This document shows positions 51,649 through 61,056 of a stretch of DNA of 64,000 nt, piece by piece (position 1 is the first letter of the stretch; each line of letters begins with the position of its first letter). A program made the translations under genes and the position numbers. The stretch is from assembly GCF_004916905.1 (NCBI RefSeq), contig NZ_SDLV01000015.1:1-64000 (forward strand), in the 5' to 3' direction. The notes under the pieces were generated by a model that saw only the letters and a program-made list of their open reading frames with translations, did no database searches and was not told the DNA's origin. The DNA comes from Chryseobacterium candidae (GTDB taxonomy: Bacteria > Bacteroidota > Bacteroidia > Flavobacteriales > Weeksellaceae).

Positions 51649-54600
51649 CTAGTTTAAATAAAACTCATATTTATTCAGAAGCTGAATTTCTTTAATCAGG
51701 TCTCCATTGAGATCCACCGAATGTTTCATAGACTGCACTTCAATATGAGAGTCATCTTCGAGGTTTTTGATAAAGAATTTCAGTTTTTGATTTCCTTTGT
51801 TTCTGTCGAGAACCGTTCTGAAAAAATCAAGATCTTCAGGCCTTACATCCATTACATCCATTACTAAAGATATACTTTTGGCAAATCGTTCAAATGCTTC
51901 CTGAAGTTCTATCACATCATTTACATTCACGAAGATTCTTCCATCTTTTACCTGCGCAAATTTTATTTTAAAAATAACAAATCTCTGAACTTCCAATTTC
52001 TCTTTCAATCTCATATAGTCCCTATCTCCAAGCCTGAATGAGTACGAACCGGAATAATCTTCCAGAGTAACAAAAGCTACTTTCTCACCACTTCTGAAAC
52101 CATCCTGAACTCTATATTCGGTAATAAGACCGGCTACAGTATATTCTTTCCCGCCACCTCCATTTTCTCTTTCTTTCTGAAGGGTTTTCCAGTCTTTCTT
52201 TTTCTCTTCAAATAACTCTTCCTGTTTATTCGAAAAAGCCTGTTCCTTGTAAGCATCTACCTCATCAAGATTCAGGAATAGGAAGTTTCCTTTTGGCTCT
52301 GCTTTTTTAGTCACTTCTTCTATTACTTCTTCTTCACCCGCCATTACATCATCCGATACAATTTCTGTAAGATCTGCAGCTTCATCCTGGGCGTCCTGCT
52401 CCAAAACAGGTGCTTCATCTGTTACCACTTTATCTTCATCATTTTTCTCAAGAACCGATTTTTTGGAAAGCTGTCCCTGCATAAACTGGAACTGATACTT
52501 AAACTCATCCAGCGGATGTGCAGAAAGATAAAAACCAATAATCTCTTTTTCTTTATTAAGCTTATGCATATTCGGCCATTCGGGGCATGGTGCTAATTTT
52601 GGCTGTTCAATCTGAACTTCTTCTGCAAAATCAGCAAATAAAGAATGTTCCATTTCGTTTTTGCTTTCCTGGAAGCTCTGTCCGTATCTGATCAGTCTTT
52701 CAAGATTTGTCTTTCCAGCCATGTCAATATCAAAATACTGTCCTCTGTGAAAAGCATCCAATTCGTCAAAAGCACCGGCAAGCACTAAACTTTCTGCTAC
52801 CCTTTTGTTCATCTGTGAAGGCAATATCCTTTCAAAGAAATCGTAAATATTCTTGAATCTTCCGTTTTCTCTTTCTCTTGTAATTGCTTCACTCGGCCCT
52901 TCGCCAATTCCTTTAATCGCTCCCAATCCGAAACGGATCTGTCCTTTTTCGTTTACAGAGAATTTGTATTGAGATTCATTCACATCCGGCCCTAAAACAT
53001 CTACTCCCATACTTTTACAATCTTCCATAAACATGGTAATTGAATCTGTATTGTTAATGTTGTTACTCATCACACTCGCCATATATTCTGCAGGATAATT
53101 GGCTTTTAAAAATGCCGTTTGATAAGCGATGAATGCATAACAAGTTGAGTGAGATTTGTTGAAGGCATATTCTGCAAAGGCCTTCCAGTCATTCCAGATT
53201 TTCTCTAATCTCTCTTCATTCAGGTTGTTCTTTCTACCTCCTTCAATGAATTTTGGGTACATTTTATTAAGAACGTCAATCTGCTTTTTACCCATTGCTT
53301 TCCTCAAAGTATCGGCTTCACCTTTCGTAAAGTTGGCCAATTTCTGGGACAAAAGCATTACCTGCTCCTGATAAACGGTAATCCCATATGTTTCTTTTAA
53401 ATATTCTTCTGTTTCCGGTAAGTCGTAAACAATTTCTTCAATTCCATGTTTTCTGTTGATGAAGTTTGGAATGTATTTAATAGGACCAGGGCGGTACAAT
53501 GCGTTCATAGCAATAAGATCGGCAAAAACTGTGGGTTTAAGCTCCCTCATGTATTTTTGCATCCCGGGACTTTCATACTGGAAAATTCCCACTGTTCTTC
53601 CTTCTTTAAACAATTGATACGTTTTGGCATCATCAAGCGGGATAAGATCAGGATCAATATCTATATTATATCTTGCTTTTACCAGCTTCAATGCATCTTT
53701 AATGATAGTCAATGTTCTCAACCCAAGGAAGTCCATTTTCAAAAGGCCGGCACTTTCCGCAACGGAGTTATCGAATTGAGACACCAGAATATCTGCATCT
53801 TTCGCCGCTATTGTCACCGGAACCAGATTACTCACATCTTCCGGTGTAATAATCACACCACAGGCGTGAATTCCGGTATTTCTGATACAGCCTTCCATCT
53901 TTTTGGCACTTGCCAACACTCCGTGTCGTGCATCATCAGGACTGTTAAGAACATATCTCATCTCATCAACAAGCATCTGTTCTTCCGGTTTTAATTTATC
54001 GTATTTCGCTAAAGCTTTTGCAATGTTCATTCCCGGACTCGGAGGAATCAGCTTAGCAATATTATTTGTGTCAGGAATGGGAACATCCAAAACTCTTCCG
54101 GCATCTTTAATAGCAGATTTACCACCCAACACCGAGTAAGTAATAATCTGTGCTACCTGAGTTTTCCCGTATTTTTCAACTACCCATTTGATAATTTTAT
54201 CTCTTCCCTCATCATCAAAGTCAATATCAATATCAGGCATGGAAATCCTTTCCGGATTCAGGAATCTCTCAAAAAGGAGGTCATATTTAATTGGGTCCAC
54301 ATTGGTTATTCCGATGCAATACGCTACTGCTGATCCTGCGGCAGAACCCCTTCCCGGGCCAACCCAAACTCCCATATTCCGGGCTTCATTACAAAAGTCC
54401 TGTACAATAAGGAAGTATCCTGGATAACCGGTATTGGCGATAACCTCAAGCTCAAAGTCAAGACGTTCTTTAATTTCATCCGTTATTCCGGTTTCCACAT
54501 ATCTTTTCTTGGCTCCTTCATAGGTAAGATAGGTAAGATAAGCCATCTCCCCTCTCTTCCCTCCGTCTATCTCATCTTCTGCATGAATAAACTTTTCCGG

Positions 54601-56316
54601 AATATCAAACTTAGGAAGAAGTACATCTCTTTTTAAAGTATAGGGTTTAAATTTCGCCGTAAATTCTTCATAAGCATCAAACGCATCAGGATAAGCTAAA
54701 AAGGCTTCTTTTATTTCGTCGGAACTTTTGATATAATACTCGCCTGTTGCAAGACCTCTTCTTTTACCAAATCCTTTTCCAACGGGTGTTGTTAGTTTTT
54801 CCCCATCTTTAATACAGCTTACAATATCCTGGATATTAGAATCATCCTTATTGGTATAAAAAGTTTCGTTCTGAGCCAGGATTTTAACATCGTATTTATC
54901 CGCCAGATACAACAGAACTTCATTTAAATGCTCTTCTTCAGGCAGTTTATGATTCTGAATCTGTACATAAAAATCATCCTCAAAGGTATCTTTCCACCAT
55001 TTGAAAAGCTCTTCCCCTTTCTGCTCACCGGTATTTAAGATCGCATCAGGAATATCTCCCATAATTCCGGAAGTTAAAGCAATAACCCCTTCTTTATATT
55101 GGGCTATCAATTCTCTGCTCACCCTTGGAACTCCAAAATAGAATCCTTTCAGGAATCCGATACTGGAAAGTTTTGCCAGATTTTTATACCCGTTAAAATC
55201 TTTTGCCAGCAGCACTACCTGAGTTCTCCTGTCCGGATCATCTTTGGTAAACTGCTTTTGCTCGTAACGCTCCGAAATATAAAATTCGCAACCTACAACT
55301 GGGATAAGTGGTTCGGAAACAGGCTCAACTTCATTAAACTCTGTTCCGTTTTCTTCTGCTTCCTGTTTTTTTGCCAGGTATTCCTTATGCTTCTTTGCCC
55401 TGTCACCATTAGCGCTCTCCACTGCTGAAACGAATTTAAAAGCACCCATCATGTTTCCCAAGTCCACCATACCTACAGCAGGGAAGTTTTCCTCAGAAGC
55501 TTTTCTAATCAGATCATTGATGCTTGAAGTAGCGGTAAGTGTGGAGAAAACACTGTGATTATCAAAATTGAAATATTTACCTAAATCAATTTCATCAATA
55601 CTTCCGAAATCCTGCTGCTTTTTCTTATTATGAAAATCTGCAACCTGCCTTCTGATAATAATATTGAAAGGCTTGATAGGATCCGGATAAAGACTTCTGA
55701 AATAAGCGAGCTGATCTTCGGAAATCTTTAATGTTTCAGCGGGTACTACTCCAATTCTTACCATTTCAAAGAAAGCTCTGGCAGTAGCATTTACATCGGC
55801 AGCGGCATTATGGGCTTCATCAAATTTGTTTCCAAAAAGTTTTTCATACAATTCTTCAAGTTTCGGGGGCTTGAATCTTCCTCCACGTCCTCCGCCAAGC
55901 TGGCAGAAATCGGTTCCCAAAATCATGGTATCTGCTTTGGGTTTTTCCTGAAGGTTATCCTTCATGTTTTTTCTGTAAAACTCTGCTCCTACAATATTAT
56001 AGTCGAATTCTACATTATGTCCGGAAACCACTCTTACCCTTTCAAGAACTTTAGAAAACTCTTCAAGAATCTCCTGCAGATCCCGTCCTTCTTCATTGGC
56101 AATCTTGGTTGTGATCCCGTGAATACGTGCTGCGTTGAAGGGAATATCATATCCTTCAGGTTTTATTATATAATCCTGGTTTTCAATTAATTTTCCATCA
56201 TCATCATGTACCTGCCATGCAATCTGAACCATTCTTGGCCAGTTATCCGAGTCTGAAAGCGGAGCGTTGAAATTTTTTGGTAAACCGGTTGTTTCTGTGT
56301 CAAAAATTAAATACAT
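51649..56316 (-). CDS. dnaE: DNA polymerase III subunit alpha with fused N-terminal proofreading exonuclease
   Basis: This is the main replicative polymerase, 1555 residues from the ATG at 56316; an upstream ATG at 56394 adds 26 residues without similarity. Residues about 1-195 are a DnaQ-like 3'-5' exonuclease with DEDDh residues in IFDTETTG, GHNVEFD and HNAAADVNA. Residues about 245-310 are the PHP domain, here without the metal-binding His residues (STLTATSS and MVDLGNMMG instead of HxH and DHGNM forms). The polymerase core includes GPGRGSAAGSAVAYCIGIT and the catalytic PDIDIDFDDEGRD (near residue 700), then helix-hairpin-helix and OB-fold parts (YTVAGLITEYRVQDGFRSGE). An acidic linker lies before the OB fold. 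The proofreading fusion is known from this phylum. Confidence 0.95.
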   Translation of the reverse strand: MYLIFDTETTGLPKNFNAPLSDSDNWPRMVQIAWQVHDDDGKLIENQDYIIKPEGYDIPFNAARIHGITTKIANEEGRDLQEILEEFSKVLERVRVVSGHNVEFDYNIVGAEFYRKNMKDNLQEKPKADTMILGTDFCQLGGGRGGRFKPPKLEELYEKLFGNKFDEAHNAAADVNATARAFFEMVRIGVVPAETLKISEDQLAYFRSLYPDPIKPFNIIIRRQVADFHNKKKQQDFGSIDEIDLGKYFNFDNHSVFSTLTATSSINDLIRKASEENFPAVGMVDLGNMMGAFKFVSAVESANGDRAKKHKEYLAKKQEAEENGTEFNEVEPVSEPLIPVVGCEFYISERYEQKQFTKDDPDRRTQVVLLAKDFNGYKNLAKLSSIGFLKGFYFGVPRVSRELIAQYKEGVIALTSGIMGDIPDAILNTGEQKGEELFKWWKDTFEDDFYVQIQNHKLPEEEHLNEVLLYLADKYDVKILAQNETFYTNKDDSNIQDIVSCIKDGEKLTTPVGKGFGKRRGLATGEYYIKSSDEIKEAFLAYPDAFDAYEEFTAKFKPYTLKRDVLLPKFDIPEKFIHAEDEIDGGKRGEMAYLTYLTYEGAKKRYVETGITDEIKERLDFELEVIANTGYPGYFLIVQDFCNEARNMGVWVGPGRGSAAGSAVAYCIGITNVDPIKYDLLFERFLNPERISMPDIDIDFDDEGRDKIIKWVVEKYGKTQVAQIITYSVLGGKSAIKDAGRVLDVPIPDTNNIAKLIPPSPGMNIAKALAKYDKLKPEEQMLVDEMRYVLNSPDDARHGVLASAKKMEGCIRNTGIHACGVIITPEDVSNLVPVTIAAKDADILVSQFDNSVAESAGLLKMDFLGLRTLTIIKDALKLVKARYNIDIDPDLIPLDDAKTYQLFKEGRTVGIFQYESPGMQKYMRELKPTVFADLIAMNALYRPGPIKYIPNFINRKHGIEEIVYDLPETEEYLKETYGITVYQEQVMLLSQKLANFTKGEADTLRKAMGKKQIDVLNKMYPKFIEGGRKNNLNEERLEKIWNDWKAFAEYAFNKSHSTCYAFIAYQTAFLKANYPAEYMASVMSNNINNTDSITMFMEDCKSMGVDVLGPDVNESQYKFSVNEKGQIRFGLGAIKGIGEGPSEAITRERENGRFKNIYDFFERILPSQMNKRVAESLVLAGAFDELDAFHRGQYFDIDMAGKTNLERLIRYGQSFQESKNEMEHSLFADFAEEVQIEQPKLAPCPEWPNMHKLNKEKEIIGFYLSAHPLDEFKYQFQFMQGQLSKKSVLEKNDEDKVVTDEAPVLEQDAQDEAADLTEIVSDDVMAGEEEVIEEVTKKAEPKGNFLFLNLDEVDAYKEQAFSNKQEELFEEKKKDWKTLQKERENGGGGKEYTVAGLITEYRVQDGFRSGEKVAFVTLEDYSGSYSFRLGDRDYMRLKEKLEVQRFVIFKIKFAQVKDGRIFVNVNDVIELQEAFERFAKSISLVMDVMDVRPEDLDFFRTVLDRNKGNQKLKFFIKNLEDDSHIEVQSMKHSVDLNGDLIKEIQLLNKYEFYLN

Positions 56317-56540
56317 ATAATGTTCTAACTTTTTTATAAAAAGAGAATGTAAAGTTACTTCATTTTTTCCAATTATTAGTTTATGATAAAACACAAAAAC
56401 CTACAACATTCAGAATAGTTAAACAGTCATTTTTTGTAAAAAAAACAACCAACTCAAATAATGTTGAAATAAAATATTAAAAATTAATTAAAAAAATTAG
56501 AATTATTTACCAAAAATTATCAATAATTAAATATTCACCA

Positions 56541-56548
56541 TATATTTG
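56541..56548 (+). promoter_or_regulatory. Candidate -7 box of the S8 protease gene
   Basis: TATATTTG matches TAnnTTTG exactly and lies 33 bp before the ATG at 56582. No clear TTG is found at the expected distance. Its 3' end overlaps an in-frame TTG, which argues against that upstream start. Confidence 0.45.
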
Positions 56549-56581
56549 AAGGATTACAATTTTAATATTTCAACAACTAAC

Positions 56582-58705
56582 ATGAAGAAACATCTACTTC
56601 TCATCAGCACATTAGCAATAGCTTTAGTAAGTGCACAAAACAACGATGGTTTAAAGAGAGAATTTGAAAGACAAAACAAAGAGAATAATGAAAAGTTTGA
56701 CTCTTATGTTTCAAAAAGATTTGGTAGTGATAGAAATCCTGAAACTCAAAAAAAAATTCAGGAAATGAGAGAAAATCTGGCAGGGTTTAGTGGAAATGTT
56801 CCAAACTTTTATCAGTCAGAAGATCAAACTCAAATTTTAAATAACAATGTTGATGCCTTAACAACTGCGGGAGGTGTCAATGGACTAGCCGGATCATTTA
56901 AAGGTGAAGGAATTGTATATGCAATTTTTGATGGAGGAAGGATTTATGAAGCTCATACCGCTTTTAATAACGCGGCAGGTAGAATTTCCAACAAAGAAGC
57001 AGCTACTAATGCTTACAGCGCCCATTCAACAGGAGTAGCAAGTATTATCGGTGCGAAATCTTCACCTTTATCAGGTACCAGTAACGGGGTGACAATCACA
57101 GGAAATGCAATGGGAATTGCATTAAATTCTACAATGGATTCTTACAGATTTGCAACAACAACATTACCTGGTAACTCAACTACAAGTACTGTATTTGATA
57201 AAATCTTGCTGGCCCAACCTAAAATATCCAATCACTCTTATGGTATAAATGCTGCCTGGGATTATAAAACTACGGCAAACGGATATCCTGCCAACGGATG
57301 GTATTGGGGAGGAAATTATATTTCCGGAACTAATTACGATCTAATGGGAACTTATTATACAAACGACAGATCATATGATGCTATTGTGTATAATAACCCA
57401 ACGTATACTATCGTGAAATCTGCCGGAAATTATTTCGGATTCGGACCAGGATATTTAGGTAGTACTACAACAGCTTATTATTATAACGGATCAGGATATT
57501 CTACTTATGCAACAGGTACAGAACCACCTGCTAACTGTGCACAGGGCTATGACTGTATAGGTTACGGCTCATTGGCTAAAAACATTATTGTAGTTGGCGC
57601 AACTGATCCTATTACAACAAACAATAATAGATATACTGCAGCTACAGATGTTTTAAAGTCTGATTATAGCAGCGCAGGTCCTAGAGATGATGGTGGTATA
57701 AAACCAGATATTTCTGCTCCGGGCACCGATGTCTGGATGGCTTCTACAGCAGAAAATACAACAGGAAGTATAACTTGGCAAATTAATAGCGGAACCTCAA
57801 TGGCAGCCCCTCAGGTAGCTGGGATTATTGGACTTTGGATGCAGATTTATAAATCGTTATTCAACAATGCTCAGCTTATTGCTTCTGCTTCAAAAACTTT
57901 AATGGTGCATTCTGCTCTTGAAGCTGGTCAAATAGGTCCAGATCCATGGTACGGCTGGGGATACATTAATGCCAAAAAAGGTGCTGAACTTCTTGTAGGA
58001 AAATCCAACAACACCATCATATTTAATGATGAAACATTAAATAATGGTAGTATTAATACTAAAACAGTTAAAGCATCAGGATCTGAACCCTTAAAAGTAA
58101 CCATATCCTGGATTGATCCGGAATATACCAATATTACGAATCAATGGGATAATTTATACAACAACAGAGTCTCAAGATTAATTAATGATTTAGATGTAAA
58201 GATTATCAATACAGCAAACAATACAACATACCTTCCTTGGAAACTGAATGCAAACAATCCTATGTTGCCTGCAACAAAAGGGGATAACACAGTAGACAAC
58301 GTAGAACAGGTAGTTATTGACAACCCAACACCAGGAGCTGTTTATAGAATTGAAATTTCCCATAAAGGAACATTAAAAAATAACGCTTCCCCAAGTGTTA
58401 CTTCTCCCCAAAACTACTCTGTCATCGTAACAGGATTTACCGAAGTACTGGGAGCTAAAGAGACCGGATTTGCAATGAATGCTGTAACAGTAGCTCCAAC
58501 TGTGGTAAAAGACTTTACCAATATATTGAAAGCTCCTAAAAAGTCGACTTTTAATGTTTATGATCTTTCAGGTAAAAAACTAAAAACAGGTATTATTAAC
58601 AATGATAAAGAAGCAGTAGATTTATCCGCCTACACAAAAGGAATTTACATCATTGAAATAAAAACAGACAAAGATGTTATTTCTAAAAAAGTGATCAAGG
58701 AATAA
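56582..58705 (+). CDS. Secreted subtilisin-like (S8) serine protease with T9SS type A domain
   Basis: The protein has 707 residues from the ATG at 56582. A signal peptide (MKKHLLLISTLAIALVSAQ) is followed by a short propeptide-like helix and the S8 catalytic domain: Asp in YAIFDGGRIYEAHTAF, His in NAYSAHSTGVASIIGA, oxyanion Asn in IVKSAGNYF and Ser in SGTSMAAPQVAGIIGLW. A C-terminal beta domain (about 500-620, SEPLKVTISWIDPEY) precedes a type A sorting domain (TFNVYDLSGKKL...KGIYIIEI...VIKE). The His motif AHSTG departs from the usual HGT. It is probably a surface or secreted protease. A terminator follows 24 bp later. Confidence 0.9.
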   Translation: MKKHLLLISTLAIALVSAQNNDGLKREFERQNKENNEKFDSYVSKRFGSDRNPETQKKIQEMRENLAGFSGNVPNFYQSEDQTQILNNNVDALTTAGGVNGLAGSFKGEGIVYAIFDGGRIYEAHTAFNNAAGRISNKEAATNAYSAHSTGVASIIGAKSSPLSGTSNGVTITGNAMGIALNSTMDSYRFATTTLPGNSTTSTVFDKILLAQPKISNHSYGINAAWDYKTTANGYPANGWYWGGNYISGTNYDLMGTYYTNDRSYDAIVYNNPTYTIVKSAGNYFGFGPGYLGSTTTAYYYNGSGYSTYATGTEPPANCAQGYDCIGYGSLAKNIIVVGATDPITTNNNRYTAATDVLKSDYSSAGPRDDGGIKPDISAPGTDVWMASTAENTTGSITWQINSGTSMAAPQVAGIIGLWMQIYKSLFNNAQLIASASKTLMVHSALEAGQIGPDPWYGWGYINAKKGAELLVGKSNNTIIFNDETLNNGSINTKTVKASGSEPLKVTISWIDPEYTNITNQWDNLYNNRVSRLINDLDVKIINTANNTTYLPWKLNANNPMLPATKGDNTVDNVEQVVIDNPTPGAVYRIEISHKGTLKNNASPSVTSPQNYSVIVTGFTEVLGAKETGFAMNAVTVAPTVVKDFTNILKAPKKSTFNVYDLSGKKLKTGIINNDKEAVDLSAYTKGIYIIEIKTDKDVISKKVIKE

Positions 58706-58728
58706 CCTTTATAAACAAAGATTTTTCA

Positions 58729-58763
58729 CAAAATACTAACAGTTGTTAGTATTTTGTTTTTTT
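58729..58763 (+). terminator. Terminator of the S8 protease gene
   Basis: CAAAATACTAAC and its exact complement form a 12-bp stem around AGTT, followed by TTTTTTT. It overlaps the promoter of the next gene. Confidence 0.9.
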
Positions 58764-58774
58764 ATGTATATTTG
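58743..58774 (+). promoter_or_regulatory. Promoter of the 2-oxoacid dehydrogenase E1 gene, embedded in the upstream terminator
   Basis: TTG (58743-58745, in the terminator loop and right arm) is followed after 21 bases by TATATTTG (58767-58774), an exact TTG-N(17-23)-TAnnTTTG match. The -7 box ends 6 bp before the ATG at 58781, so the mRNA should be leaderless or nearly so. Confidence 0.6.
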
Positions 58775-58780
58775 CTTCCT

Positions 58781-60853
58781 ATGGAAAATGCAATTCACGA
58801 AAAAGTTTCTCAGGATATATTACTCAAAGCGTATAATCATATGATGCTGGCCAAAGCCATGGCAGACATTTACGAAGAAAACCGAAACGTATGCAAATAC
58901 GTTCACAGTACTTCCAGAGGTCATGAAGCTATTCAGCTTGCAACAGCTTATCAGCTCAGGAAAGAAGACTGGGTTTCTCCTTATTACAGAGATGAAAGTA
59001 TTCTTTTGGGAATCGGTTTTGAACCCTATCAGTTAATGCTTCAATTACTGGCTAAAGCAGATGATCCTTTTTCAGGAGGAAGATCTTATTACTCACACCC
59101 TTCAAGCAGGGATGAAAATAAACCCAAAATTGTTCACCAGAGTTCTGCTACAGGAATGCAGACCATTCCTACAACAGGAGTAGCACAGGGAATTAAATAC
59201 ATTCAGGATTTTAATCTTCAGGAATTTGAAAACAATCCTGTTGTGGTTTGCAGCCTTGGAGACAATTCCGTTACGGAAGGTGAAGTGAGTGAAGCTTTAC
59301 AGTTTGCCGCTTTACACCAGCTTCCTATTATCTTCCTGGTTCAGGATAATGAATGGGGAATTTCTGTAACTAAAGACGAAGCAAGAACATGTGACGCTTA
59401 TGATTTTGTAGCAGGATTCACCGGATTAAGCAGAATGAGAGTAGACGGAACTGATTTTGTGGAAAGTTTCGAAGCCATGAAAAAAGCCGTAGACTTTGTA
59501 AGAACAGAAAGAAAACCTTTGGTTGTCTGTGCAAAAACGGTATTGATTGGTCATCACACTTCCGGAGTAAGAAGAGAATTCTATAGAGACGAAGAAGATT
59601 TAACAAAACATAGAGCTAAAGATCCGGGAGAAATCCTTAGAAAACATTTACTGGAAACAGGTACTGATGAGGATCTTTTAAAGCAAATCACTAAAAAAGC
59701 ACGTCTTGAAGCAGAAGAAGCTTTCGAAAAAGCTAAAAATGCTGAAGATCCAAAGCCTGAAAGCGTAATGCAGCACGTTTTCGCTCCTACTCCAATTACA
59801 GAGGAAACAGGAACACGCGAGCCTGCCAACGGAGAAAAAATTGTCATGGTAGATGCTGCCATCCACGCTATACAGGAATTGATGTGGAAACATCCGGAAG
59901 CGCTTCTTTACGGACAGGATGTAGGAGAAAGAATTGGTGGAGTTTTTCGTGAAACGGTGACGTTAGGAAAAAAATTCGGAAGCAAAAGAGTATTCAATAC
60001 AGCCATTCAGGAAGCTTATATCATTGGATCTACAGCAGGAATGAGTGCTGTTGGGCTTAAGCCAATTGTTGAGGTTCAGTTTGCAGATTATATTTATCCG
60101 GGAATCAACCAGTTAATTACAGAAATCTCAAAATCCAGTTATTTAAGTGGTGGAAAATTCCCTGTAAGCAATATCATCCGTGTTCCTATCGGAGCCTATG
60201 GCGGCGGCGGTCCTTATCATAGCGGAAGTGTTGAAAGTATCTTAGCCAATATTAAAGGAATCAAAATAGCATACCCAAGTAACGCTGCCGATTTTAAAGG
60301 ATTATTAAAAGCAGCATATTATGATCCGAACCCTGTAGTAATGCTGGAACATAAAGGATTATACTGGAGTAAAGTTCCGGGAACTGAAGATGCTAAAACG
60401 ATAGAACCTGCTGAAGATTATGTTCTTCCATTCGGAAAAGGTAAAGTGATCATTGAAGCTGATAAAGATGAAACTGAAAAAGGCAGAACTTTATTAGTGG
60501 TTACTTATGGTATGGGAGTTTACTGGGCTAAAGAAGCAGCCAAAAACTTCAATGGAAGAGTTGAAGTAATTGATTTAAGAACATTAATCCCTCTGGATGA
60601 AGAACTTGTTTTTGAAAGAGTGAAAGCCCACGGAAAATGTATCGTTCTAACCGAAGAACAGCTTAACAACTCTTTTGCAGAAGCTTTTGCACACCGTATT
60701 TCTAAAAACTGCTTCAAATATCTTGATGCTCCGGTAGAAACAATGGGATCGCTGGATGTACCTGCCGTTCCGATCAATCTGGTGCTGGAAAAAGAAATGC
60801 TCCCAAATGCTGAAAAGCTCAGCAGTAAAATCGAAGAAATGCTTAAATATTAA
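58781..60853 (+). CDS. Fused E1 alpha/beta of a 2-oxoacid (branched-chain type) dehydrogenase
   Basis: The thiamine diphosphate enzyme catalyses oxidative decarboxylation of a 2-oxoacid, feeding a lipoyl E2. It has 690 residues from the ATG at 58781. Residues about 1-330 are the E1 alpha half, with the ThDP motif GDNSVTEGEVSEALQFAALH...QDN and STSRGHEAIQLATAY. Residues about 355-690 are E1 beta (GQDVGERIGGVFRETVTLGKKFG, FNTAIQEAYIIGSTAGMSAVGLKPIVEVQF, GAYGGGGPYHSGSVE). The fused form is common in Bacteroidota and is usually assigned to branched-chain 2-oxoacids, but the exact substrate is not certain. No E2 or E3 gene is adjacent. Confidence 0.92.
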   Translation: MENAIHEKVSQDILLKAYNHMMLAKAMADIYEENRNVCKYVHSTSRGHEAIQLATAYQLRKEDWVSPYYRDESILLGIGFEPYQLMLQLLAKADDPFSGGRSYYSHPSSRDENKPKIVHQSSATGMQTIPTTGVAQGIKYIQDFNLQEFENNPVVVCSLGDNSVTEGEVSEALQFAALHQLPIIFLVQDNEWGISVTKDEARTCDAYDFVAGFTGLSRMRVDGTDFVESFEAMKKAVDFVRTERKPLVVCAKTVLIGHHTSGVRREFYRDEEDLTKHRAKDPGEILRKHLLETGTDEDLLKQITKKARLEAEEAFEKAKNAEDPKPESVMQHVFAPTPITEETGTREPANGEKIVMVDAAIHAIQELMWKHPEALLYGQDVGERIGGVFRETVTLGKKFGSKRVFNTAIQEAYIIGSTAGMSAVGLKPIVEVQFADYIYPGINQLITEISKSSYLSGGKFPVSNIIRVPIGAYGGGGPYHSGSVESILANIKGIKIAYPSNAADFKGLLKAAYYDPNPVVMLEHKGLYWSKVPGTEDAKTIEPAEDYVLPFGKGKVIIEADKDETEKGRTLLVVTYGMGVYWAKEAAKNFNGRVEVIDLRTLIPLDEELVFERVKAHGKCIVLTEEQLNNSFAEAFAHRISKNCFKYLDAPVETMGSLDVPAVPINLVLEKEMLPNAEKLSSKIEEMLKY

Positions 60854-60868
60854 TTTTACATAAACTTA

Positions 60869-60896
60869 AAACCTCTACATATTAGAGGTTTTTTTA
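60869..60896 (+). terminator. Terminator of the E1 gene
   Basis: AACCTCTA and TAGAGGTT pair around a five-base loop, followed by TTTTT, 16 bp past the stop. Confidence 0.9.
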
Positions 60897-61056
60897 TGCA
60901 ATTTTTTCACTACTTTTATTTAAGATTATCAATCTAAATTTTAGTCTATTATAAATCAGCAAAACTCAATTATCCATTATCTGACAGATATACGAAATAG
61001 AATTAATCCCAGTTTGGTACTTATTTTGTCTATACACGCAAAACACATCTATCTTT

